From Fallopia convolvulus (lineage: Eukaryota > Streptophyta > Magnoliopsida > Caryophyllales > Polygonaceae): a stretch of DNA of 64,000 bases. The stretch is from positions 2,286,469-2,350,468 of the forward strand of contig OZ024735.1 in NCBI GenBank assembly GCA_964016875.1. The letters run 5' to 3'. Made by a program: the position numbers and the translations under genes. Positions 1 through 10,633 of this stretch are shown here, one piece after another; position 1 is the stretch's first letter, and every line of letters begins with the position of its first letter. The notes under the pieces are model-generated. The model was not told the DNA's origin. It searched no databases and saw only the letters and a list, made by a program, of their open reading frames with translations.

Positions 1-14
1 ATGAAATAGAACAG

Positions 15-326
15 ATGATGTGTGATTTTATGTTGGGGTTTGAAGGCCGGAAGAGGAAAATGCACTGGCTTAGTTGGCGGAATCTTGGGGTCCCAAAGAG
101 TAAGGGAGGTTTAGGGTTACGGGATCTCCATGCTTTCAACCTTGCTCTCTTGGAAAAGCAGGGGTGGAGGCTTATCCAAAACCCTAATTCTCTACTTGCA
201 AGGTTGCTCAAAACAAGGTACTATCCAAACACGTTGTTCATGAATGCTCGGTGTGGTTTTAATCCTAGCTACACATGGAGAAGTATTTTCAAGGCTAAAG
301 ATGTTCTTGACTTGGGAATGCTTTGA
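15..326 (+). pseudogene. LINE reverse transcriptase, C-terminal connection region
   Basis: The frame encodes the region after the RT palm. It contains the WLSWRNLGVPKSKGGLGLRDL block and a following LLARLLKTRYYPN segment, both hallmarks of plant LINE pol downstream of the catalytic domain. The catalytic motifs are upstream of the window. The frame stops at about 326, and homology resumes in another frame at 342, so a frameshift or stop has broken the protein. Confidence 0.85.
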
Positions 327-341
327 CAAGTTGGAAATGGG

Positions 342-880
342 GTGGCGATTAATATTTTTGAAGATAGGTGGATTCCAAGGCCGATGTCATTCAAAGTGGT
401 GTCTCCAAAACCGAGTAATTATAATGTAAGGATAGTGCATGATTTGACTGATTGGAGCGAGAATAGATGGAACGAGATGCTGGTGAGGAATGTGCTAAAT
501 CCTATTGATGTTGAGATGGTTTTGAAGATTCACTTAATTGATAATTCTGTTGATGATCAGCTGATTTGGTTTTATGAAAAATATGGGCATTTCACTGTTC
601 GATCGGCTTATCATACAATAGTTAATATGCTGGAAAGGGAAAAAGACAAGGGTGATACTTCTGATGAGCAAGCTAGGAAATCTTACTAGAACAAGTTATG
701 GAAAATGCCGGTGATGCCAAATATTAAAAATTTTCTATGGCGTTCGTCGAGGGAGATTCTACCATGTAAAGCAAATCTTCTTAGGCGAAAGGTTGTAGCC
801 GAGGATGCTTGTGATGAATGTGGTGATAGTGAAACTGTCATGCATGTTTTGTGCTACTGTAAGTTGGCTCGTAAAGTTTG
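342..880 (+). pseudogene. LINE zinc-binding domain (zf-RVT)
   Basis: This continues the LINE pol. It shows the FEDRWIPRP block at the start, an IWFYEKYGHFTVRSAYH block in the middle and a Cys/His cluster (ACDECGDSETVMHVLCYC) near 808-860, typical of the zf-RVT domain found after the RT in plant LINEs. A TAG at 687-689 interrupts it before the Cys cluster. The equivalent region in the second LINE is at 40636-41124 on the minus strand. Confidence 0.85.
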
Positions 881-1111
881 AAAGAGGTGGCATGAGTTCA
901 CTTTGCTGAGTACAAGAATCTGTTCTTTTAGTGACTGGGCTAACCGAATTTTTGATAAAATGGAGAGTGATGATGTCAAGTTATGGGCAATTGCGGCGTG
1001 GGAGCTGTGGCGAGCGAGAAATGTTTGAGTCTTCAAAGGAAAGCTTCTTACGAGTCAGGAAGTAATTGACAAATGCTTAGATGTGTTGAAAGCCTTACAT
1101 CAGAATAGGAA

Positions 1112-1187
1112 GGAAAGGAAGAGTGATGTGTCACCTGCTGAATAAAAATGGAAAGGAAGAGTGATGTGTCACCTGCTGAATAGAAAT
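1112..1187 (+). repeat. Two-copy 38-bp tandem duplication in LINE
   Basis: Two adjacent copies (1112-1149 and 1150-1187) differ at about one base. They lie just before the RNase H block. The second LINE copy shows no such duplication, so it arose in this copy, probably by slippage or break repair. Confidence 0.8.
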
Positions 1188-1664
1188 GGGAAAACCGAGA
1201 GCTGGTTTTTAAAGATCAATTGTGATGCTTCAGCTTTAGAGAAGGATTGTGGAATAGGAGTGATATGCAGGAACGGGGATGGTCATATTACTTCTGCTGC
1301 AGCTAGAAGAATCCAGGAAGGAACAAGTGCTGAAATTGCTGAGGTAGAAGCTGTGCTTTGGGGCATGGATTTAGCTGCACAACAAGGGATCCAGAATTTG
1401 ATGGTGGAAACTGATTGTTTAGCACTGATGTCGAAGATTTGGAGCTCCTCCATTGCTCGGACTACTGTAGGGACTCTGGTTGCAAGAATAATAGCCAAGG
1501 CTTGGGACTTTCAACACTGCTCATGGGCTTTTGTGCGTCGTTTGGCAAATACACCAGTCCATTGGTTGGTCTCTTTAAGGCCTAGTTCTAGTCTTTATTT
1601 TTCTGTTACCGATATGTTACCTGTTGAATTGTGTTGTCTTGTTGTAAAAGACATTACTCCTTAA
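1161..1664 (+). pseudogene. LINE RNase H-like domain
   Basis: The protein has the plant LINE RNase H layout. An INCDASALEKDCGIGVICRNGDG start carries the first Asp, EIAEVEAVLWGMDLA carries the Glu, and LMVETDCLAL carries the next Asp. It ends in a stretch rich in W, R and L, which is usual for this family. It aligns well with the domain at 39123-39617 on the minus strand. This domain is normally the last part of ORF2, consistent with the A-rich end just downstream. The start codon is not meaningful because the domain was part of a longer polyprotein. Confidence 0.85.
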
Positions 1665-1692
1665 TATGATTTGGTTTTTTGGATAAAAAAAT

Positions 1693-1908
1693 GAAATTTA
1701 GCTATCAAAACAAGTTGATAAGGCCAACCTGACCAAATTAAGAATCAAAGTGTAATGTCAGGGTTTTATACTAAAGAGAAGCATATTCGAGCACCAACAA
1801 TCGATCTTATTCTCTTTGAAAACATACTTATACTAGATAACATACATACATTTGATACGGAAAATGTGTCCTGAAATCTCTAGCAATGTCTCCAATCATT
1901 CATGTACC
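1693..1908. other. No recognised feature
   Basis: This is AT-rich sequence between the LINE tail and a possible exon. I see no coding frame, repeat or RNA gene in it. Confidence 0.5.
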
Positions 1909-1995
1909 TCAGACCTCATCATCCCAGAGCTCTTTAAGGGTTTTATACGCACCGTGAGTCTCGAATACAAATGAACTGCCCTTCATAAGCCTTGA
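1909..1995 (-). other. Possible terminal exon of an unrecognised gene
   Basis: On the minus strand, a pyrimidine-rich stretch ending in GTGCAG (AG at 1997-1996) is followed by 29 codons ending in TGA (1909-1911). The peptide is rich in charged and aromatic residues (FVFETHGAYKTLKELWDDEV) and does not look like a transposon protein. I do not recognise the family. Upstream exons would lie to the right, where a Ty3 protease scrap now begins, so the gene may be truncated. It could also be chance coding. Confidence 0.3.
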
Positions 1996-2319
1996 CTGCA
2001 CAATGAGAACAAGATGGTATTACAGAACTTCATACTAGCAAATGGAAGAAAATAGGTAGCAAAAGCATATTCGGTTCAAGTTTATATTTTCCTAAACTAC
2101 AACAACAACATTGACCCAGTGAGGTTTCGCTGCAACGAAATCTGGTGGGTCAAGAGAGGTACCCCTGCCCAAAGGGGAGGGGGTACGCCCGAAAGACCCT
2201 TGTAGAGCCCAAACTGCACAGCCCAGAAAGTTAGCACAAGACAATGAAAGCACACAACACAGCCCAAAACTGAAAACAATATTTTCAAAACACCTTTTTC
2301 TTGATATTTTCCAACCTTT

Positions 2320-2532
2320 TTAGAATAGCTCAAAGTACACGATATCAACCAAGCTTCCGAAGTATACTAATACTCGACGCACGTCCACATCTCCTAGCTG
2401 AACTGTAAGGATGAGTGGATCATTATTGGGCAACAAAACTCCGTCCAAATCTTCATCTCCGAAAATCAAAAGCTGCTCAATTTTTGTCAAGGCTTTCTTC
2501 TGGGGCTTCTGGCTTATTCTCATGACCCCCAA
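2320..2532 (-). pseudogene. Ty3/gypsy protease-region fragment
   Basis: The frame has the organisation seen before and across the aspartic protease of Tat-type gypsy elements: FGDEDLDGVLLPNNDPL, then DVRRVLVYFGSLVDIVY. The catalytic triad, normally D-T/S-G, has decayed here to YFG. The fragment stops soon afterwards and no RT or integrase follows, so this is an old scrap. The stretch to 2097 continues degraded and I cannot assign it. Confidence 0.6.
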
Positions 2533-2605
2533 AGTGTGACACCTTCACGTATTCACAAACCTTGGACGATTATCTTCTCAGTCCACGAAGTGCACTACTT
2601 GTATA

Positions 2606-3385
2606 TGTTGGGTATGTTTCTCAAATTAAGATCTTTATAATGATTATCTATTATACTTAAAAGTCGGGTTTTATAACTGCATGAAAAAATAATTAGATTT
2701 ATGTGTTAATTATTTAATAATTGACATATTTATCTATTTGTTAACTAGTCAAATAGAAATCCCTGATTTTACTCACCTGATTGGAACGTGGGAGGAAACT
2801 GAGGGTTGTTGGAGATAATGTTTAGTTGGCTAAAATTACTCCTAAACAGCAGTTGGCAAGTCTTCAAATAGGACTGTAAATTTCTCAGCATATATACGCA
2901 CAAAATACTTTCCTTCTTCTTCTAAAATTATGATAGTTCCATCTCCATTAAAATTGAGTGCACAATTTGTGGAGGGCAGAGTAAACCCTGGAGTGAGCCG
3001 CCTTTGGTCATCTTGCACCCCGAATTAGGCGGTTTTTTGCTCAAGTGCAATAGCTTGTCTATGGCTCTGCAATTCTTTGTTTTTATGTTCTGATTTTCTA
3101 ATAATCTGGAGCGAATTACTCCTGAACAGCAGTTGGCAAGTCTTCAAATAGTAATGTAAATTTCTCAGCACATATACGCACAAATTACTTTCCTTCTTCT
3201 TCTTCTAAAATTCTGAGAGTTCCATCTCCATTAAAATTGAGTGCACAATTTGCGAAGGGTTGAGTAAACCCTGGAGTGAGCCGCCTTGGTCATCTTGCAC
3301 CCCGGATTAGGCGGTTTTTCGCTCAAGTGCAATAGCTTGTCTATGGCTATGCAATTCTTTGTTTTTATGTTTTGATTTTCTAACA
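2606..3385 (+). repeat. 5' LTR of copia no. 1, internally duplicated
   Basis: The LTR has TG and CA ends. It is 780 bp long because a segment of about 282 bp is present twice in tandem (starting near 2831 and near 3113). The 3' LTR, once the MULE is removed, has only one copy and is about 493 bp. Confidence 0.85.
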
Positions 3386-3431
3386 ATCTTGAGTGAATAA
3401 AAATATATATTATTGTTCTCCCAAAATCAGA

Positions 3432-4472
3432 ATGTCGAAGAAGAATCCAGCAGTGCCTGATCTCTCCAAGCTCCAACCTTTGACTGGTCTGAATTATTGT
3501 CGGTGGTCAGAGTAGTTGTTGTTCTTCTTCCAAGAGCTTGGCTTGGATTATGTTCTCTTCCAAGACAAACCAACTGATCCTGCGAAGTTTGACCCTCCAT
3601 CTGATTCTCCAAACTCACCGAAGACTCCTTCTACCGTGGTCACATCAAAAGGCAAGGATATTGCTACTATTACTGATACTCAGATTGAAGATGTGGTACT
3701 TTCGGGTAAACACAAATCTGAAGGTACCTATGAAGATCACAACCGTTCTTGTCGTGGCCACATCATTAGGCACCTTTTTGCAAAGTTGTTTGAAATTTAT
3801 GTCAATTACGATTCAACGAAGGAAATATGGAGGAAATTGAAAAAGAGGTACGGTGCTGAAGATGAAGGAAAGAAGCAATACATCACACCTCTCGATGTAC
3901 CTCTTTCCAGATGAAGGACGATCAACCCATCCTTAATCAACTTCATGAGTATGAAGCAATTGTGTCCCGGATCCAAGCCTAAGGAATTACCATGGACGAG
4001 CATCTTGATGCGTTTGTACTCATCGATAAGTTACCTTCCCCATTATCGTGCAAGGCTGAAGCATGAGAAGAAGAAGATGTCCCTTGATGAGTTGATTTCT
4101 GATGTGATGATTGAGCATGCAAACAGAAAGTATTCAGGCAAAACTAAAACTTCTGAAAGTTTGCCTAATAATGCTAAGGTCGTGGAAAGTTCTATTTGCA
4201 GTAAAAACAAATCTAAGGCTCCCAAATCCAAGGGAAAAAATCCAGCCCCAAAACGGTCTACTGACTTCAAGAAGAAATTGAAGTGCTCGAACTGTAACAA
4301 GCATGGACATAAAAAGCAGGACTATAAGCTGCCCCCTCAGCAAAAGGAGACAAACAAAACACAAAGCAGCCTTACGGAGGATCTAGTTGCTGTAACAATT
4401 GAGGTAAACGTTGTTGGTGATGTGGTTGAGTGGATTGTTGATTCTAGTTCCACCCGCCACATCTGCAGCTAG
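3432..4472 (+). pseudogene. Copia no. 1 gag and start of protease
   Basis: The likely start is the ATG at 3432, 46 bp after the LTR. The protein begins MSKKNPAVPDLSKLQPLTGLNY, runs into a TAG at 3513-3515, and continues as Gag of the UBN2 type (SCRGHIIRHLFAKLFEIYVNYDSTKEIWRKL). A frameshift lies near 3910-3945. The zinc knuckle near 4282-4325 reads CSNCNKHGHKKQDY, with the fourth ligand Cys lost. The protease motif near 4432-4460 reads DSSSTRHIC, so the usual D-S/T-G has lost its Gly. The polyprotein would package RNA and process itself, but this copy cannot. Confidence 0.85.
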
Positions 4473-4527
4473 AAGTCCTTATTTAGAATTCTTGATGAAT
4501 CTCCACATGATAGTGTCTACTTAGGAG

Positions 4528-6050
4528 ATGCTAGTGCTTAATTTGGAAGTTGTTGGAATTGGAGATGTTGCTTTGAAATTGTCTTCTAGAAGAGTTTTAA
4601 CTTTGAATAAAGTTCTGTTTGTACCTAACATGCGTAGGAATCTGATTTCTAGTGCTTTACTGATGATAGATGGGCTAAAACAGACTTTAGATGCTGGGAA
4701 ATTAGTCATTACTAAGAATGGGGCATATGTCGCTAAGGCCTTTTGTAATGGAAATCTCTTTATTCTTGACACTATGAATGAAATGAATGCAAGTGCTTCT
4801 ACTTATATGGTGTGTGCTTTAGATACTTGGCATGGTAGGACTGGACACTTAAATGTCAATTCAATCAAACGGTTAAAGCATGCTAATTTACTTCCATAAA
4901 ACTTAGATAAAGAAATGCCAAAATGTGAAATTTGTAGGGAAGCCAAGCATGCTAGAAAACCTTTTTCTTCTCATGTGTTTAGTTACTCTGAGTTGCTTGA
5001 GTTGATTCCCTCTGATCTGGCTGATTTTAAAAACACTACTTGTAGATGTGGCAAGCATTATTATATAACCTTTGTTGATGATTTGTCAAAATTCACAAAA
5101 GTTTATCTCCTAAAATCTAAAGATGGGGCCTCTTTGTTTATGCAATACAAAACTGAAGTTGAAAATCAACTTGATAGAAAAATTAAGAGGCTTAGGTCTG
5201 ATAGAGGAGGGGAATATGAATCTGAATTTCTAAAATCTTTGTGTTTAAAAGAAGGCATAGTACATGAAAAAACAGATCCTTACACTCCTCAACTGAATGG
5301 TGTAGTTGAAAGAAAAAATCGTACATTGAAAGAAATGATGAATGCTATGCTATTGAGTTCTGGGTTACCTGACCAAATGTGGGGGGAAGCTATACTTTCA
5401 GCATGTTATATTTTGAATAGAGTGCCAGCTCATAAAGGCTTGAATGTAACTCCATATGAACTCTGGAAGGGTTATCCCCCTAATTTGAGTTATCTTAGAG
5501 TATGGGGTTGTCTTGCTAAAGCAGGCTTGCCTGCTTTTTTAAAAGGAACAATAACGGTTCTAAAATTGTAGATGTTGTATTTATCGGTTATGCTCATAAT
5601 AGTGCTGCTTATTGTTGTTTGACCTTTAAACCTGATTCTTTGCAATTTGATAACATTGTTGAATCTAGAGATGTTGAATTCTTTGAGCATGTATTTCCTT
5701 TTAAGAAATCAATAGAAGGTGATTCTCCTAACAATGCAGTAACAAAAAGATCTCTTAATGAAATTAAGGAAGAACCTCGAAGGACCAAAATTGATTTCGA
5801 TACTGATTTTTTTAATGCGTTTTTAGCTGAATTTGATGAGATTAGTGAACAATTTGTGCATGCTTATTTGATAGAAGAGGATCCTAAAAGCTTTACTAAA
5901 GCTATGAACTCTATAGATGTTGTTTTTTTAGGAAGGAGGCAATTAACAATGAAATTGATTCTATCATGTCCAACCATACTTGAGAGCTTGTTGATTTGCC
6001 TAGAGGTTGCAAATAATCAGGTGCAAGTGGATTTTGAAGAAAAAGCGTAA
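4528..6050 (+). pseudogene. Copia no. 1 integrase region, RT missing
   Basis: The pre-integrase zinc finger (WHGRTGHLN, then CEICREAKHARKPF near 4921-4965) is split by a stop at about 4899. The integrase core follows: YITFVDDLS, then LRSDRGGEYESEF, then GVVERKNRTLKEM, which supply the D, D and E positions. The frame breaks at 5571 and resumes at about 5619. Homology ends near 6040. The reverse transcriptase that should lie between here and the RNase H at about 6120 is gone, replaced by two hairpins at 6040-6118. Confidence 0.85.
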
Positions 6051-6073
6051 AACTGATGGGTTTTACGCTTTTT
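6040..6073. repeat. Perfect hairpin, 14-bp stem
   Basis: The arms 6040-6053 (AAAAAGCGTAAAAC) and 6060-6073 are exact reverse complements around a 6-base loop. It sits exactly where RT should be missing from copia no. 1. Confidence 0.85.
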
Positions 6074-6082
6074 CGCTCAAGT

Positions 6083-6118
6083 GAAAAGCACAAACCACTA
6101 GTGGAATTTGTGCTTTTC
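6083..6118. repeat. Perfect hairpin, 12-bp stem with palindromic loop
   Basis: The arms 6083-6094 (GAAAAGCACAAA) and 6107-6118 are exact reverse complements. The loop contains the palindrome CCACTAGTGG (6095-6104). It follows the previous hairpin by 9 bases. Confidence 0.85.
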
Positions 6119-6121
6119 TGG

Positions 6122-6600
6122 TTTTCCTTGTGTTCTTGAAGCATATTGTGATGCTAATTGGGTGTCAAACAATGATGAAGTAAATTCAACTAGTGGTTTT
6201 ATATTCACTTTAGGTGGAGGAGCCTGGCTTGGAAGTCTGCTAAACAGACTTGCATTGCTCGATCCACCATGGATCTAAATTTTGATTGGTATTGAGTTGG
6301 CATGTCAAGAAGCAGATTGGTTGAGAAATCTTTTGGCTGACATCCCAATGATGGGAAGACCATGTCCAGTTGTCTCAATGAGATGTGACTCCCAGGTAAT
6401 TGCGATTATTGTAGCAATGAGCGCATTATATAATGGGAAGAAAAGGCATATACATATGCGACACAAGGTGATACGTAGCCTGATTAAAACTAGAGTGTTA
6501 TCTCTAGAATTTGTGAGGTCAGGAAGGAAGTGGCTGATCCTCTGACTAAAGGATTGGGTGGACGAATGGTCCTGGACACAGCAAAAGAAATGGGACTAAA
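6122..6600 (+). pseudogene. Copia no. 1 RNase H remnant
   Basis: Readable pieces include a CDANWVSNNDEVNSTSGFIF-like stretch from about 6145, and ELACQEADWLRNLL and CDSQVIAIIVAMSALYNGKKRHIHMRHKVIRSLI between 6282 and 6545. These are the copia RNase H blocks, including the region that ends in conserved His residues. Frame changes and a stop near 6276 separate them. About 410 bases of untranslated sequence follow, up to the polypurine tract. Confidence 0.8.
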
Positions 6601-7289
6601 GCCTATATCAGACTAGAGCATTCTGGATACCCAACCAAGGGTTCATGTTTCTAGTGAACTATTTGTTCAATGTGGTCAAACGAAAGAATGTTCAGTTGTT
6701 TGATGTTGAGAAAAGGTTCCATAAAATTTGTTAGATGAAATGTTGAGATATATGGTCTCTTAATGAACTCGTTCCTGTATGGGGTGTGCGACAACACACA
6801 CTTGATGAGTCATCTAAGTAAGTGTCGAGGTAATAGGCTGCCTAAGTAGATGAGTCTTGGGCTAACTCACTAGGAAACTTATGATGCAGGGTTGTATGCC
6901 ATGCCTTAATAGCATATTTTTAGATCACGGAACTCTCATTTTATCTTGTAAATGTTGATTCAAGTCCAAAAGACATCAACATGTATCTCTTTCAATTTTC
7001 GAATCATGTGGGGGATTGTTGTGTATGTTTCTCAAATTAAGATCTTTATAATGATTTATCTATTAGACTTAAGAGTTGCTTTTTATAACTGCATAAAAAA
7101 TAATTAGATTTAGAGTCTGGTTCAGGTGTGAATGGGCGCTCAGGTGTGAAATAAGAAAGAACAAGAGCCATTGGATCAAGAAAAATCAAAGGCGCTGATC
7201 ATTTCACTTAAAAAGGGAAAAAATGGCACGGACGAAATTTTGGCATCGCGTATTTTTGAAAAAAAACGGAAATAGGACATGTGCCCAGA

Positions 7290-7720
7290 TTGTTCATCGA
7301 AAATGTGGATTTGTTCATCAGTACCGTGGATTTGTTCATCAAATACTATGGATTTGTTCATCAACAATGCGGATTTATTCATCCACTGTGGCATATTTGT
7401 TCATGGGTTTTGACATATTTGTTCATCGGTTTGTGCATATTTGTTCATTAGTAACATCAATTTGTTCATTGGTTTATGCATATTTGTTCATTGATAGATG
7501 CATATTTTTTCATTGTTATATTCATATTTGTTCATTGGTTTTGGCATATTTGTTCATCGGTTGGTGCATATTTGCTCATTGTTATATTCATATTTGTTCA
7601 TTGGTTTTGGTATATTTGTTCATCGGTTTGTGCATATATGTTCATTGGTTTATGCATATCTGTTCAGTGCCTTTTCATATAATTGTTCATTGCTAAATGC
7701 ATGTTTGTTCATTAGTAACC
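7290..7720 (+). repeat. GTTCAT motif array, left arm of MULE
   Basis: I count roughly 18 copies of GTTCAT, nearly all preceded by TTT and followed by Y, spaced about 20-31 bp apart in degenerate units such as GCATATTTGTTCATTGG. All point the same way. Confidence 0.85.
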
Positions 7721-8029
7721 TCTTAGCATACACCATATTGTTGCAAAATCAGATTCTTTATCTATTATTCTTTGTATTCAAGTTTCTAAATCAAACTTAT
7801 CTTGTTTAGGTATTATATTGAGCACTTCATTCGTATTGACAAGTTAGACTTAAAGCACTTCATTCGTATTATCCTTTGCATTCAAGATAGCCTTAAAAGA
7901 ACAAAATAAATACAAAAAATGTACAAATAGATAGTCCTAAATGTACAAGTTGATGGTATTAATAGGCCTAAATGTACAAATTGATGGTATTGACACATAA
8001 ACATAAGTATATTTCTATTCACAAATAGG

Positions 8030-8390
8030 ATATATCAATGAACAAACAAGGTTATATCAATGTACAAATAGAAGTATATCAATGAAGAAATACGGGTATA
8101 TCAATGAACAAAATAATGGTATATCAATGAACAAACAAGGTTATATCAATGAACAAATAGTAGTATATCAATGAACAAATATTGGTATATTGAAACTAAT
8201 TATATGTGCATAAAAAACTATATAATATTTGTATTCATACACATAAATAAGGTTAAAAAATAAAATTAAAAATTAAAAAATTTCAAAATCGATGAACATT
8301 GTTATCAAAAACTCGATGCACAATTAGTTAGTATTGATGAACAATTGGTCAATATTGATGAACAAATCGCTAGTTTTGATGAACAAATTA
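8030..8390 (-). repeat. ATGAAC motif array, right arm of MULE
   Basis: Units of about 25 bp (TATATCAATGAACAAA and variants) carry the reverse complement of the left-arm motif. The two arrays face each other across about 300 bp of AT-rich spacer. Confidence 0.8.
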
Positions 8391-9088
8391 GGCGCGTCTC
8401 ATAAAAACTTATTTTTCGAAAAATTCGTGAATAATACGGGAAAAATTCGTTCGTGCCGTATTTTATTGAAAAATAAACGAATAATACGGGTAAAATTCGC
8501 CTGTGCCGTATTTTATTTTTTTTAATGAATGTTTAATCATGGACATTGATTTTTTGGAAGGAACGAATGAGATTTATTCTCAATCCTCACCTGGGAGCCC
8601 ATTCGCACGTAACTCTTCCCCTTAGATTTATGTGTTAATTATTTATTAATTGAAATATTTATATATCTGTTAACTAGTCAAATAGAAATCCCTGATTTTA
8701 CTCATCTGATTGGAACTTTGGAGGAAATTGAGGGCTGTTGGAAAAAGTGTTTAGTCGGCTAAAATTACTCCTGAATAGCAGATGGCAAGTCTTCAAATAG
8801 GACTGTAAATTTCTCAGCACATATACGCACAAAATACTTTCCTTCTTCTAAAATTCTGAGAGTTCCATCTCATTAAAATTGAGTGCACAATTTGTGGAGA
8901 GCAGAGTAAAACCTGGAGTGAGTCGCCTTGGTCATCTTGCACCCTGGATTAGGCGGTTTTTCGCTCAAGTGCAATAGCTTGTCTATGGCTCTACAATTCT
9001 TTTTTTTATGTTCTGATTTTTCTAACAGTATCACCTGTCGCGGTGCCCATTCTTTCTTACCATTGATTTTCTCCTCCTTTCTTTCTTG

Positions 9089-9386
9089 GGGTGCAACTCA
9101 AACGAGGCTTGGGGTTGCACCTGCTTTCTTTAAGATGTGCGTGACTCCAACGTGGCTTGGATTCATCACAAATCATTTGTCAATAAGATGTGTGTGATCC
9201 AATTTGAGCTCCGATTCGTCGGAAATAATTTAGGAAAAGGGTGCAACTCAAGCGAGTCTTGAGGTTGAACCTACTTTCTTTAAAATGTGGGCTACCCAAG
9301 CATTGCTTGGATTCGTCGCAAATAATCTGTGAATAAGATGTGCGTTGTCCGAGCTAAGTTTGGATTCATCGCAGATAATCCATTTG
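9089..9386 (+). repeat. Two-copy 150-bp tandem repeat
   Basis: A unit beginning GGTGCAACTCAA starts at 9089 and again at 9239. The copies are diverged but share blocks such as GCTTGGATTC and AATAAGATGTG along their length. I do not recognise the sequence. Confidence 0.6.
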
Positions 9387-9642
9387 TAAAGCCATCAAAG
9401 ATATCTGATTGCATTTGGTTTAACTATTTTGTTCACTTAGTGGCTCAAAAAACCCAATGTGTCTCATTTTCTTGTTGATCAATTTCACATTTTCTCTTAA
9501 TTTGTAAATATTTTTTTATGTTATCGATGACTAAATGGCAATCCTAGTTCACACAATTTTGGTATGAAAAAAGTTCTACACTAAATAAAATTGGTCTAGC
9601 TTTTTTACTTTACATATTGCATACACTAATCTAATGCTCTTG

Positions 9643-10532
9643 TGTTGGTGATTTTAGTGTCATCAAGTGATTGTTCCCTATATGGGAACAATGGCGTTTA
9701 GTGTGATTGGGATTCATACGACACTATGAGATCTTACTTTGCTATGTCACTGGTTTGGGTGTGCGGAGTGCGCGCTCGTGTAAGCATAGTTGAGATCTAG
9801 AGGGAAATATTAAGGAGAAGTTGCGACCTGAAAAGGAACAATGTTTGTTACCTACTAGAGGAAACAATGTTTGTTCCCTTGGAGGGAACAATGGTTGGAG
9901 CAGTAGTTCTCTGACGCATGCCTAAAATTTAGGCACGTTCTTAATTGTTGATAACGGCCATTTAAACGTTGTGTAACTGCAGTGTAACTTCCTTAATGGG
10001 TTATTAACTGATGGGTGACGTGGGTTATTCAAGATAACCTTCGTGGCACTTGGTAACCGCCTTTAACTTCTAGTAACTGCTGGTAACCGTTCCCTGAAGC
10101 AGTTTTCCTTTGCCTATATATAAGGTTGTTGGGAGTTTAATGTCGTGTTTTTGGACGTTGGTTCACATAATCAGAGGAGAATGTTTTCTCTCTATGATTG
10201 AACTTCAAATAGAGTCTAATATCCATTTTACATGAACTGTAAGGTTCGATCTCTTTCATAGCCTTGTTAGAGATCGTTTGGTTGTCTTATCTCACTTCAA
10301 ATTTGGTGGATTTCCCAAGGCTATGTAGGGAGCGAAATATTCATTTCGGAAAGCGTTTCTATGTGATTCAAACCTATAACAAGTGTTTCATATGATTGAT
10401 CTACTGAAGAGTCGTCTTCAACTACATCCACGAAGAGGAACTCCACGGCTTCAGCATCGCACTGTTCCCGGAGTACCAACAGATGCAGGATCTTCGGTGG
10501 GAACTACGAAGCAAGAGTCCAAGACACCTACA
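9643..10532 (+). repeat. 5' LTR of non-autonomous element
   Basis: It has TG and CA termini. A TATATATAAGG promoter-like box lies near 10114-10124. Dyads of TTGTTCCC and GGGAACAA separated by 5 bases lie at 9671-9691 and 9871-9891. Confidence 0.9.
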
Positions 10533-10561
10533 TTCGAAATCAATATTTTGAGATCAATAAT

Positions 10562-10633
10562 ATGGCAATGGCTTTCAAGGAATACAACCAATTTGAAGTT
10601 GGAGGAGATCAAAGGTTTGATTGTCCTACTTAA
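10562..10633 (+). pseudogene. 24-codon frame, possible gag start remnant
   Basis: A short frame starts with MAMAFKEYNQFEVGG shortly after the 5' LTR, where gag would begin. Its opening weakly resembles the gag start of copia no. 3 (MASKFVKLEKFEG). It stops at TAA 10631-10633. I infer a leftover of a copia gag start, but it may be chance. Confidence 0.35.

Larger units (their letters stand above)
1..1692 (+). mobile_element. L1-type LINE, 3' portion, cut by window edge
   Basis: Three decayed blocks of a plant L1 LINE lie in order on the plus strand: the end of the reverse transcriptase, a zinc-binding domain and an RNase H-like domain. They are followed by a short untranslated stretch ending in GGATAAAAAAA near 1680-1692. 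The same end is seen at the 3' end of the full-length LINE at 39088-45450, and the proteins are alike, so the two are copies of related families. The 5' part lies outside the window. Stops and frame breaks separate the blocks, so this copy is dead. Confidence 0.9.
7113..8621. mobile_element. Non-autonomous MULE (VANDAL-like?) with 9-bp TSD
   Basis: The insertion into the copia LTR is flanked by a perfect 9-bp direct repeat, TTAGATTTA (7104-7112 and 8622-8630), the length made by Mutator-like transposases. The outer 32 bases at each end are imperfect inverted repeats, sharing about 21 positions, including GAATGGGC and CAGG. There is no transposase. The interior is two motif arrays in opposite orientation, GTTCAT on the left and ATGAAC on the right. 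Open frames across the arrays are by-products of the repeats. The age is younger than copia no. 1. Confidence 0.85.
2606..9027 (+). mobile_element. Ty1/copia retrotransposon no. 1, split by a MULE
   Basis: LTRs start TGTTG and end TAACA. The 5' LTR is 2606-3385. The 3' LTR is 7017-9027, interrupted by the MULE at 7113-8621. Flanks are GTATA (2601-2605) and GTATC (9028-9032), a 5-bp target duplication with one change. The GGGGGAT run just before 7017 is the polypurine tract. Gag, protease, integrase and RNase H homology is present in copia order, but the reverse transcriptase is missing and many frames are broken. The element is non-functional. Confidence 0.88.
7017..9027 (+). repeat. 3' LTR of copia no. 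1, interrupted
   Basis: 7017-7112 and 8622-9027 match the 5' LTR. The MULE at 7113-8621 separates them, with the LTR bases TTAGATTTA duplicated on each side. Without it the LTR is about 493 bp. Confidence 0.88.

Noticed and set aside
1283..1498. Minus-strand frame opposite the LINE RNase H
   Set aside because: It is an antisense shadow of a clearly recognised domain.
7290..7720. CRISPR-like spaced repeats
   Set aside because: This is a plant nuclear sequence. The units are degenerate, the spacers are not distinct and there are no cas genes.
7223..7809. Open frames of 157, 68 and 103 codons with repeated CSLV/YLFI/HICS peptides
   Set aside because: They are translations of the GTTCAT array in three frames. 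No start context or domain supports a protein.
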